Shown: in pieces, positions 7,989 through 14,289 of the stretch | Position numbering within the stretch: position 1 is the first letter of the stretch | Layout: every line of letters begins with the position of its first letter | Source of the DNA: Jeotgalicoccus sp052093725 | Lineage (GTDB): Bacteria; Bacillota; Bacilli; Staphylococcales; Salinicoccaceae | Length of the DNA stretch: 14,289 nucleotides | Direction: 5' to 3' | Assembly: GCA_052093725.1 (NCBI GenBank) | Contig: JBQDHL010000039.1 | Location: 1-14,289 of the forward strand | Position numbers and translations under genes: made by a program | Notes under the pieces: generated by a model | The model's input: only the letters and a program-made list of their open reading frames with translations | Databases searched by the model: none | What the model was told of the DNA's origin: nothing

Positions 7989-8649
7989 TCCGTTATATTT
8001 TTTAGAGGTAATTCCAAAATTAATACCTTACATCCCTCTGTCATTATTTATTGCAGTTGTTTCATTAATTATTGCAGTTACAGGCGGATTGGTTTTAGCA
8101 TTGATGCTGCGATCAAATATCTTAATATTGACTGCCGGAGCAAAGCTGTACATTTCCTTTTTCAGAGCTGTACCAACGCTGGTGCAGCTGTTCATTATTT
8201 ACTACGGTCTGCCTCAAATTATTCCAAGCATGAGCATAATTGATGCTCTTACAGCTTCGATTATCGGGCTTAGTGTAAAGAATGCCGCATATCTGTCCGA
8301 GATTTTCCGCGCTGCAATTACATCTGTTGATAAATCACAATTTGAAGGTGCACGTGCCGTCGGTATGACTAAAGTTCAGGCATATATTCGCATTATCTTA
8401 CCTCAGGCTGTCCGCAACGCTATTCCTGCGACAGGGAATCAGTTTATCGGTCTGATGAAAGAGACTTCACTAGTATTCACACTCGGTTTAACAGAACTGT
8501 TTGCCCAGGCCAAAATTCTTGCCTCAGGTTCATACAGATACTTCGAAACGTATCTTGCAGTTGCGGTAATATACTGGCTAATGACTATTGTTTACAGTTA
8601 CTTCCAAACGTTATTAGAGAAAAAGGTGAATAAACCATATGAGTCATAA
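7978..8649 (+). CDS. yxeN: YxeN-like amino-acid ABC transporter permease
   Basis: Inner-membrane permease of the polar amino-acid uptake family (HisM/TcyL type), 223 residues with about five hydrophobic helices. The EAA loop that contacts the ATPase reads EGARAVGMTKVQAYIRIILPQAV in the second half. SFFRAVPTLVQLFIIYYGLPQ and LKNAAYLSEIFRAA-like segments are typical and resemble B. subtilis YxeN closely as I remember it. I chose the ATG at 7978, inside the end of yxeL with an 11-base overlap. An in-frame TTG at 7960 would add six residues without better support. It should homodimerise with the next gene's ATPase and take substrate from the lipoprotein at 10733. Confidence 0.88.
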   Translation: MVIDPLYFLEVIPKLIPYIPLSLFIAVVSLIIAVTGGLVLALMLRSNILILTAGAKLYISFFRAVPTLVQLFIIYYGLPQIIPSMSIIDALTASIIGLSVKNAAYLSEIFRAAITSVDKSQFEGARAVGMTKVQAYIRIILPQAVRNAIPATGNQFIGLMKETSLVFTLGLTELFAQAKILASGSYRYFETYLAVAVIYWLMTIVYSYFQTLLEKKVNKPYES

Positions 8650-9412
8650 TAATGAAAATATGCTGACCATTTCTAAACTTAAGAAGAGGTTCGGAAATAA
8701 TGAGGTCTTAAAAGATATTAACTTAGGTGTTAAGCAAGGAGAAGTAATCGCAATTATCGGACCTTCAGGTTCGGGGAAATCTACATTACTTCGATGCATT
8801 AACTATCTCGAAGAGCCTGACGACGGAATAATTCAACTCGAAGAAATTAAGCTGAACGCAAAGACAGCAAGTAAAAAACAAATTAATACACTAGTTAAAA
8901 AATCTTCGATGGTATTCCAGCATTACAACTTATTTAAAAATAAAACTGTGCTGGAAAATGTAACAGAAGGTTTGATTATTACAAAGAAAATGAAAAAAAC
9001 CGCTGCTGTTGAAACAGGTAGAAAAATACTGGAGCGTGTCGGCTTAACCGCACAGCTTGAACAGTATCCGGCCACACTGTCAGGTGGTCAGCAGCAGCGT
9101 GTGGGCATCGCCCGCGCACTTGCTATGGAAACTCCACTGATGCTTTTCGATGAACCGACATCTGCACTTGACCCTGAACTAGTCAAAGGGGTTCTAGATA
9201 TTATTAAATCCATTACGGAATTAAAACAGACAATGATTATCGTCACTCATGAAATGAGCTTTGCTAAAGAAGTAGCCGATCAGATTATCTTCATGGAGCA
9301 CGGCTACATTGTTGAAACAGGACCTCCTGAACAAGTCTTTGATAATCCGAAAAATAAAAGAACCGCTCAATTTATTAATCAATTCAATGAAAGTGAGATT
9401 GAAGATGTCTGA
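8639..9412 (+). CDS. yxeO: YxeO-like amino-acid ABC transporter ATPase
   Basis: Cytoplasmic ATPase of a polar amino-acid importer, 257 residues. All motifs are present and intact: Walker A GPSGSGKS (41-48), Q-loop glutamine at about 94, signature LSGGQQQ (147-153), Walker B LMLFDEP (167-173), D-loop SALD and the switch histidine in IVTHEMS (H204). The ATG overlaps the permease stop by 11 bases and AAAGGTGA lies upstream. The end overlaps the MmgE/PrpD gene by eight bases, so the cluster is translationally coupled. It powers import of the substrate captured by the YxeM-like lipoprotein. Confidence 0.9.
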   Translation: MSHNNENMLTISKLKKRFGNNEVLKDINLGVKQGEVIAIIGPSGSGKSTLLRCINYLEEPDDGIIQLEEIKLNAKTASKKQINTLVKKSSMVFQHYNLFKNKTVLENVTEGLIITKKMKKTAAVETGRKILERVGLTAQLEQYPATLSGGQQQRVGIARALAMETPLMLFDEPTSALDPELVKGVLDIIKSITELKQTMIIVTHEMSFAKEVADQIIFMEHGYIVETGPPEQVFDNPKNKRTAQFINQFNESEIEDV

Positions 9413-10736
9413 TTTAAATTTCACAAGAGATTTTCTGAATAAAATACTGGCAAAAAGAAGTTCCATTACCGATGAAATGATTCACGATGCAAAAAGAGGT
9501 TTCACAGATTACCTTGCAAGCAGCCTTGCAGCTAAAAATCAGCCTCGTATTCAGCAGCTCATTAATTATTATGAGCAGGGCGGCTGTAAAATTATCGGTT
9601 ATGATGACTCGCTTGCTCCGATGAATGCTGTAACGGTTAATGCATACATTGCGCATTATATGGATCTCGACGATGTTCATTCAGATGTTAGAGGCCACCC
9701 GAGTGCAGTAATATTACCTGCTCTCCTTGCTTTAAACGATGATTCTATTACAGCCCTTCATTTTTTTGAAGCTTATATTGTTGGAATTGAGACGATGGCT
9801 GTAATCGGCCGAAATATCGGCAGCGCTCATTATGAACAGGGCTGGCACGCCACCGCTACGTTAGGCAGTATCGCGAGTGCTGTTGCTGTAAGCTGCCTCC
9901 TTGGATTATCTGTGGATAAGATTGAAAATGCTGTCGGTATCGCCGTATCTCAATCAAGCGGACTACGTAGTCAATTCGGTTCTGATGTGAAATCTTTCCA
10001 GTTAGCAAAAGCTTCAGCAGATGGTTTTGAAGCAGCTCAGCTAAGTCAGGAACTTATAATAGAGAGTAGTGACAATCAGCTGAGTGCTTTCTTTAATATG
10101 TATAGTGATGCCGTTGTTGATCACCTTGCTGTTCCTGACAATTGGGCTGTGTCAGAGCCCGGTTTATGGTTTAAAAAATATCCTTGCTGTTCTGCCAATT
10201 TTCATGCAATCGATGCACTGACTGCTATTATTTCAAAACTTGGTATTTCTTCAAATGGTGACCATGTCCAATCGGTTGAATTAATCTTCCCTCCCGGTGG
10301 AGATGCAGCATTGATTCATAAATATCCTAAAACTGCTAAAGAAGGTATGTTCTCTGCGGAGTACGTCACAGCTTTATTGCTGACGGGTAAGCCACTGGTA
10401 TACTCAAACTTCCAGGATGAACTGATTGATGCGAACACAATAAAAATCATGAAGAAAGTTACACGCACTTACGATAAGTCGATTAAATCGAGTAACAGTT
10501 CATTGCCTAAAGGACGGTTTACAATAGCTAAAGTTGTTACTTCAGAGAATGTTACATACACTGAACGAATTGATGCTCCCGCTGGTTCACCTAACAATCC
10601 TTTTAGTGACCGTGAACTGATAAATAAGTTCCAATCCTATTTATCAGAAGAGCATGATGCTGATGAAATTTTAACAAGTATATATCAAGCACCAAAACTT
10701 ATAGATATCAAAAAAATTATTGGAGTGATTCGATGA
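9405..10736 (+). CDS. yxeQ: YxeQ-like MmgE/PrpD family protein
   Basis: Member of the MmgE/PrpD superfamily, which includes 2-methylcitrate dehydratase, cis-aconitate decarboxylase and iminodisuccinate epimerase. The 443 residues match the usual length. Recognisable family segments are AHYMDLDDVHSDVRGHPSAV (84-102, with D90 and H98), GWHATAT (H148), GSDVKSF (K196) and KYPCCSANFH (258-267), the places where catalytic residues lie in the family. The ATG at 9405 is preceded by a weak AAGTGAG and overlaps the ATPase end. Starts further upstream would lie deep inside the ATPase gene and add no family sequence. In B. subtilis yxeQ belongs to the S-(2-succino)cysteine operon; its reaction is not established to my knowledge. 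An epimerase role is discussed in the findings. Confidence 0.85.
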   Translation: MSDLNFTRDFLNKILAKRSSITDEMIHDAKRGFTDYLASSLAAKNQPRIQQLINYYEQGGCKIIGYDDSLAPMNAVTVNAYIAHYMDLDDVHSDVRGHPSAVILPALLALNDDSITALHFFEAYIVGIETMAVIGRNIGSAHYEQGWHATATLGSIASAVAVSCLLGLSVDKIENAVGIAVSQSSGLRSQFGSDVKSFQLAKASADGFEAAQLSQELIIESSDNQLSAFFNMYSDAVVDHLAVPDNWAVSEPGLWFKKYPCCSANFHAIDALTAIISKLGISSNGDHVQSVELIFPPGGDAALIHKYPKTAKEGMFSAEYVTALLLTGKPLVYSNFQDELIDANTIKIMKKVTRTYDKSIKSSNSSLPKGRFTIAKVVTSENVTYTERIDAPAGSPNNPFSDRELINKFQSYLSEEHDADEILTSIYQAPKLIDIKKIIGVIR

Positions 10737-11512
10737 AAAAGTTAACACTATTACTGGCAATTTTAACTATTGCACTGAGTGCATGTTCTGCTGATTCTGA
10801 GACTGTTGAAGAAAGAGATACTATTAATATTGGGACAACAGGAACAAGTTATCCTAATTCATATGAAGAGGATGGAGAACTTGTAGGATACGATGTTGAA
10901 GTCGCAGAACACATAGCAGAAAACCTTGGTTACAATATTAATTGGGTTACTGCAGATTTCACCGGAATAATGGGACAGCTTGAAGCCGGCCGTGTGGAAA
11001 CAATCTCAAACGCAGTTGCATTAACTGAAGAACGCGCTGCAGTTTATGAATTTACAGAACCTTATTCATTTGTTGGCAGTCAGATTGTAACTCATGGAGA
11101 TAACGACGATATAACTGAGCTCGAAGATTTACACGGCAAAGATGTAGCGGGCGTACTCGGTTCCAACCATACAAAATCTCTGGAGGAATTTGATTCTGAA
11201 GACAACTTTAATGTAGTAACGTACGAACATAGAGAAGGTGCTCTAAACGATTTAGATTTGAAGAGAATTGATGGCTATATCAACTCGAATACTATACTTC
11301 TTGCTGAAAAAAATAACAGAGACGTAAATATTAAATTTGTCGGCGAACCTATCGGGCTCGAGTCAACTAACTTCCCTTTCAAAGAGGAAGATATAGAACT
11401 TCGTGATGCATTCGATGAAGAACTTCAAAAACTTAAAGATGACGGAACTTTAGTTGAGCTCTCAGAAAAATACTTTGGAGAAGATACTACACAGGCTCCG
11501 GAAGAAGGATAA
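10733..11512 (+). CDS. yxeM: YxeM-like amino-acid-binding lipoprotein
   Basis: Solute-binding protein of ABC family 3, 259 residues. A signal peptide (MKK, hydrophobic stretch) ends in the lipobox LSAC, with Cys18 as the lipid anchor, so it is tethered outside the membrane. The mature part shows SBP_bac_3 features such as LVGYDVEVAEHIAENLG and VTADFTGIMGQLEAGRVE. It is acidic, as extracellular staphylococcal proteins often are. The ATG overlaps the preceding stop (ATGA) and TGGAGTG lies six bases upstream. It is last in the cluster, whereas in B. subtilis the binding-protein gene comes third. The ligand is inferred from gene content to be S-(2-succino)cysteine or a related sulfur amino acid; cystine is the main alternative. 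Confidence 0.88.
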   Translation: MKKLTLLLAILTIALSACSADSETVEERDTINIGTTGTSYPNSYEEDGELVGYDVEVAEHIAENLGYNINWVTADFTGIMGQLEAGRVETISNAVALTEERAAVYEFTEPYSFVGSQIVTHGDNDDITELEDLHGKDVAGVLGSNHTKSLEEFDSEDNFNVVTYEHREGALNDLDLKRIDGYINSNTILLAEKNNRDVNIKFVGEPIGLESTNFPFKEEDIELRDAFDEELQKLKDDGTLVELSEKYFGEDTTQAPEEG

Positions 11513-11525
11513 TCATTTCAACAAA

Positions 11526-11568
11526 AATCATCCCCTGCAGGTTCACAATGAACTTACAGGGGATGATT
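11526..11568. terminator. bidirectional terminator between yxeM and the ZIP gene
   Basis: Twenty-base arms (11526-11545 and 11549-11568) pair with one C-A mismatch and one G-U pair around a CAA loop. T-rich tracts follow on both strands (TATTTTTATTTATTT on plus, TTTTTGTTG on minus). It serves the two convergent genes. Confidence 0.93.
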
Positions 11569-11583
11569 GGTATTTTTATTTAT

Positions 11584-12393
11584 TTATCCCAATGCAACAT
11601 CCAGCACCATCATAATTACAAAGCCAATCATAAATGCAAAGACTGCTACATCGGAATGCCCATTTTTCTGTGTGCTTGGTATTACTTCTTCTACAACGAC
11701 GAATATCATCGCACCGGCACCGGCTGCTAAAGCATACGGCAATACCGGTTCCATAAATCCTATGAGCAGCACACCGATCATTGCCGCCATCGGTTCAACG
11801 ATTGCAGACATCCAGCCCCAGAAGAACGCACGTCTTCTGCTTGCCCCGTCTCCACGGAGCGGCATAGCCACCGCTGTACCTTCCGGAATGTTCTGAAGTC
11901 CAATACCTATTGCCAGCGTCAGCGCGCTGAGTGTCATTACCGGATCTCCGCTGAGACCCGCAGCGCCAAATAGTATACCGATTGACAGTCCTTCCGGTAT
12001 ATTATGAAGTGTGAGCGATGTAATAAGCAACGTACTGCGTCTACTAGTATTATAAGCTAGCCCTTCTGCCTCGTCATCGCCACGGTGACGGTGAGGAATC
12101 AGTTTATCGAATACGTATATGAACAGAGCTCCTCCGAGCACACCGACCAATGCTGGGAACCATTCGCCGATGGGATTGTCGGCACTTGCCTCAATTGCCG
12201 GAGCGAGGAGTGACCAAAAACTCGCTGCTATCATAATGCCGCCCGCAAAGCCGAGCGTTATATTTAAAAAGTTTTCACTTACACCTTTTGTCAGGAATAC
12301 AATTGCCGCACCGAGACCCGTCATTGTCCACGTAAACAACGTGGCGAGTAACGCCTGCTGCCATGCTTCCAAACTCATAAAGAAATCCAACAT
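11584..12393 (-). CDS. ZIP-family divalent metal transporter (ZupT/GufA-like)
   Basis: Membrane carrier of zinc and related divalent metals, 269 residues with about eight hydrophobic helices. The two metal-binding helix motifs are clear: HNIPEG (130-135) and QNIPEG (167-172), with acidic residues E200 and E235/E236 in later helices. A hydrophilic loop with HRHRGDDEAE (101-110) sits between helices 3 and 4, the usual place of the histidine-rich loop. The ATG has GAGGAG seven bases upstream. It is monocistronic: a terminator follows it and murT is divergent. Metal specificity and direction cannot be read from the sequence. Confidence 0.92.
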   Translation of the reverse strand: MLDFFMSLEAWQQALLATLFTWTMTGLGAAIVFLTKGVSENFLNITLGFAGGIMIAASFWSLLAPAIEASADNPIGEWFPALVGVLGGALFIYVFDKLIPHRHRGDDEAEGLAYNTSRRSTLLITSLTLHNIPEGLSIGILFGAAGLSGDPVMTLSALTLAIGIGLQNIPEGTAVAMPLRGDGASRRRAFFWGWMSAIVEPMAAMIGVLLIGFMEPVLPYALAAGAGAMIFVVVEEVIPSTQKNGHSDVAVFAFMIGFVIMMVLDVALG

Positions 12394-12414
12394 GTTTACT
12401 CTCCTCAGTGATTA

Positions 12415-12428
12415 ATAATAATTATTAT
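12415..12428. promoter_or_regulatory. AT-rich palindrome over the likely ZIP-gene -10 box
   Basis: ATAATAATTATTAT is a perfect 14-base palindrome that overlaps a minus-strand TATAAT (12429-12424). No good -35 box is seen. Fur-family repressors bind AT-rich palindromes of this general kind, so it may be a metal-responsive operator, but such sequences also arise by chance in AT-rich DNA. Confidence 0.3.
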
Positions 12429-12467
12429 AACGCTTTTCAAAAATTTATAGTACCTAATAATCCTGGA

Positions 12468-12476
12468 TGTTATAAT
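12468..12476 (+). promoter_or_regulatory. extended -10 promoter of murT
   Basis: TGTTATAAT is a consensus extended -10 element (TG-N-TATAAT). The -35 region is poor, as is common with this type. It would give a leader of about 30 bases with AAAGGAG at 12499-12505. Confidence 0.65.
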
Positions 12477-12514
12477 TGATACCCAACAGTCTTAAGTTAA
12501 AGGAGCGTACATGA

Positions 12515-13837
12515 ATGACACTCAAATCCACTATAGCTAAAAACGCAGGTAAAATCACCCGTTATTTATTGACGAAATTTACGAACGGCGGCAGCAGTCT
12601 GCCAGGTAAAATCGCTCTTTCTATCGATAAAAACCTATTACGTAATCTCGCAAAAAATTACGATGTTATCGTGATCACAGGAACCAACGGCAAAACTTTG
12701 ACGACAACTCTTACATCAAATGTTCTGTCTAAAAAATACAATAACATAATTACCAACCGTTCAGGTTCTAATATGAAGCAGGGAATCGTCAGCGCTTTCC
12801 TAAATGCACCCCGCACAACGAAAGATGCCATTGCTATTCTCGAAGTAGACGAAGGCTCTTTAAAAAATGTTGTCTCGGAACTGCAGCCCAAATTATTTGT
12901 ACATACGAATATTTTTAACGATCAGCTCGACCGTTACGGCACGACAGACAAAATATATGAGCTGCTTACAGATGCAGCGCGTGAAGTGCCTGATGCCGCG
13001 ATTATTGCGAATGGTGACCTGCCGCTGTTCAATTCTCAGGATTTACCGAATCCGCAGAGGTTTTTCGGCTTCGATACTGATATTGGTTCGAGCGACCGGT
13101 CCAAAGAAGATGCACAATGTCCAAAATGCAATCAGACTTTAGATTACAATCATTTCACATACGCCAACCTCGGTGACTATTACTGTCCGTCATGCGGCTT
13201 TAAACGCCCTGAACTCGACTATAAAGTAACCGAGGTTCAGGAACTCGATGTTACGCACTCAACCTTCAAGCTCGATAACGATTCATATATCCTGCACAAC
13301 GCAGGTATTTATAATATCTACAACGCTCTTACTGCATATAGTGTCGGCAAATTCTTTGATGTCTCTCCGGCAGATATTAAAGATGCATTCCGTTCTAACG
13401 AACGCGTCTTCGGCCGCCAGGAAGTCATTATCGCATACGACAAAAAAATTATACTTAACGTCGTGAAAAATCCCGTCGGGCTCGATCAGGTACTGAACCT
13501 CGTGAAGCTTGAAAAAGAACCCTTCACACTGGTTGCACTGCTTAACAACCGTCCCGCGGACGGCGTCGACTTAAAATGGCTTGACGATACACAATTCGAA
13601 TCATTAACCGGCTTAAATATCGAAAAAGTTATTACGGGAGGTATCGCTGTTGATACGATGACTGACCGTCTGGTTACAGCAGGCTTCGACAGAAATAATA
13701 TCGATGCTGCCGGTGAACTTTCCAGCGTTATTGAAGCGATTGAACATGCACCGACAACACAGATTCACATGCTTGCAACATACACGGCAATGCTTGAAAT
13801 CCGTAAAGTTCTTATAGATAAGGGACACATAAAATAA
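12515..13837 (+). CDS. murT: MurT, lipid II isoglutaminyl synthase Mur-ligase subunit
   Basis: Mur-ligase-like subunit that, with the glutamine amidotransferase GatD, amidates D-glutamate of the peptidoglycan stem. Residues 56-61 (GTNGKT) form the ATP loop. Cysteines 202, 205, 224 and 227 form the zinc ribbon peculiar to MurT. The C-terminal DUF1727 part carries NPVGLDQ and PADGVD with Asp349, at the position of the catalytic-triad aspartate. At 440 residues it appears complete. The ATG at 12515 is nine bases after AAAGGAG. An out-of-frame ATG at 12511 opens only nine codons. Unusually, gatD does not follow: the gene is closed by a hairpin and then tRNAs. Confidence 0.93.
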   Translation: MTLKSTIAKNAGKITRYLLTKFTNGGSSLPGKIALSIDKNLLRNLAKNYDVIVITGTNGKTLTTTLTSNVLSKKYNNIITNRSGSNMKQGIVSAFLNAPRTTKDAIAILEVDEGSLKNVVSELQPKLFVHTNIFNDQLDRYGTTDKIYELLTDAAREVPDAAIIANGDLPLFNSQDLPNPQRFFGFDTDIGSSDRSKEDAQCPKCNQTLDYNHFTYANLGDYYCPSCGFKRPELDYKVTEVQELDVTHSTFKLDNDSYILHNAGIYNIYNALTAYSVGKFFDVSPADIKDAFRSNERVFGRQEVIIAYDKKIILNVVKNPVGLDQVLNLVKLEKEPFTLVALLNNRPADGVDLKWLDDTQFESLTGLNIEKVITGGIAVDTMTDRLVTAGFDRNNIDAAGELSSVIEAIEHAPTTQIHMLATYTAMLEIRKVLIDKGHIK

Positions 13838-13849
13838 GACTGATCTTGT

Positions 13850-13876
13850 GCTGTACAAAGTTAAACTTTGTGCAGC
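13850..13876 (+). terminator. murT terminator
   Basis: Twelve-base arms GCTGTACAAAGT / ACTTTGTGCAGC, with one G-U pair and a three-base loop, lie 13 bases after the murT stop. The following tract (TTATTTGTGTG) is only moderately T-rich. Confidence 0.75.
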
Positions 13877-13898
13877 TTATTTGTGTGTAAAACAAAAA

Positions 13899-13929
13899 AT
13901 CACTTCCGACTCTGACAGTCGAAAGTGAT
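13899..13929 (-). terminator. terminator of the tRNA operon
   Basis: On the minus strand a 13-base stem (ATCACTTTCGACT / AGTCGGAAGTGAT, one G-U) with a five-base loop is followed by TTTTTTGTT at 13898-13891. It lies 14 bases after the last tRNA. Confidence 0.9.
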
Positions 13930-13942
13930 AATCTATTGTAAG

Positions 13943-14016
<74 letters not shown>

Positions 14017-14038
14017 TTATGTATTTAATAAAAAATGG

Positions 14039-14110
14039 AGCGGAAGACGGGATTCAAACCCGCGACCCCCACCTTGGCAAGGTGATGTTCTATCACTGAA
14101 CTACTTCCGC
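14039..14110 (-). tRNA. tRNA-Gly (GCC)
   Basis: A 72-base cloverleaf: acceptor GCGGAAG/CTTCCGC, anticodon stem TCACC/GGTGG with loop TTGCCAA (anticodon GCC), T arm GCGGG-TTTGAAT-CCCGT with one G-U pair, and U discriminator as usual for glycine. CCA is not encoded. It is the middle tRNA of the operon. Confidence 0.97.
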
Positions 14111-14133
14111 ATTTATGTGTGTATAAGTATGAA

Positions 14134-14209
14134 TGGTGGAGAATGACGGGCTCGAACCGCCGACCCTCTGCTTGTAAGGCAGATGCTCTCCCAGCTGAGC
14201 TAATTCTCC
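14134..14209 (-). tRNA. tRNA-Val (TAC)
   Basis: A 76-base gene including an encoded CCA (14136-14134). Acceptor GGAGAAT/ATTCTCC, anticodon stem TCTGC/GCAGA with loop CTTACAA (anticodon TAC), T arm GGCGG-TTCGAGC-CCGTC with one G-U pair. It is first in the operon and the only one of the three with genomic CCA. Confidence 0.97.
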
Positions 14210-14233
14210 TAGAGCAAAATCAAACTAATATAT

Positions 14234-14262
14234 ATATTACAGATTCTTAGCAGTATTGTCAA
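14234..14262 (-). promoter_or_regulatory. sigma-A promoter of the tRNA operon
   Basis: The minus strand has a perfect -35 TTGACA (14262-14257), a 17-base spacer and TAATAT (14239-14234). The start would fall near 14227, roughly 18 bases before tRNA-Val. Confidence 0.85.
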
Positions 14263-14289
14263 TAGATTTTTACGTAAAATTAATATAAG

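Noticed and set aside
9309..9404. Longer N-terminus for the MmgE/PrpD gene
   Set aside because: It would overlap the ATPase gene by about 100 bases. The ATG at 9405 gives the family's normal length.
9221..9680. Minus-strand frames opposite yxeO and yxeQ
   Set aside because: They have no ribosome sites or recognisable protein sequence and are fully covered by real genes.
11548..12415. Plus-strand frames opposite the ZIP gene
   Set aside because: They are antisense to a complete transporter gene and begin inside or beside the terminator hairpin.

Overview
The window looks like a chromosomal segment from a low-GC Gram-positive of the family Staphylococcaceae. The CtsR protein opens with the residues expected of staphylococcal CtsR. 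The order nupC / ctsR-mcsA-mcsB-clpC, with nupC divergent, is the arrangement I know from Staphylococcus. The genus cannot be fixed by eye; some divergence suggests a relative such as Jeotgalicoccus, Salinicoccus or Macrococcus rather than S. aureus itself. A run of 10 N inside nupC shows this is a draft scaffold, which matters when judging broken gene ends.

Layout. (1) Positions 1-78: the left edge looks like one arm of a clpC terminator joined to what may be the end of an IS3-family (IS150-like) element running off the window. (2) 79-4517, minus strand: the class III heat-shock operon ctsR-mcsA-mcsB-clpC, with a sigma-A promoter and a CtsR operator just upstream of ctsR. (3) 4787-6005, plus strand: nupC, a concentrative nucleoside transporter, with a good CcpA cre site upstream and a very long perfect hairpin downstream. 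(4) 6130-11512, plus strand: a six-gene, tightly overlapping cluster: flavin monooxygenase, GNAT acetyltransferase, amino-acid-type ABC permease, ABC ATPase, MmgE/PrpD-family protein and a lipoprotein solute receptor. Gene content matches the Bacillus subtilis yxeKLMNOPQ operon for use of S-(2-succino)cysteine, but in a different order and without the deacetylase yxeP. The first gene appears to lack a proper 5' end. (5) 11584-12393, minus strand: a ZIP-family metal transporter, converging on the cluster through a bidirectional terminator. (6) 12515-13837, plus strand: murT, without its usual partner gatD next to it. (7) 13943-14262, minus strand: a three-tRNA operon (Val-Gly-Ile in transcription order) with its own promoter and terminator.

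How the genes work together. In region 2, CtsR represses the operon, McsB is a protein arginine kinase activated by McsA, and ClpC unfolds marked proteins for ClpP. In region 4, the lipoprotein, permease and ATPase would import a sulfur-containing dicarboxylic amino acid, the GNAT would N-acetylate it, and the monooxygenase would break its C-S bond to give N-acetylcysteine. Freeing cysteine would then need a deacetylase encoded elsewhere. The most unusual points are the yxeP-less reordered cluster, the damaged start of its first gene beside a 36-bp perfect palindrome, the orphan murT, and the half-terminator at the left edge.
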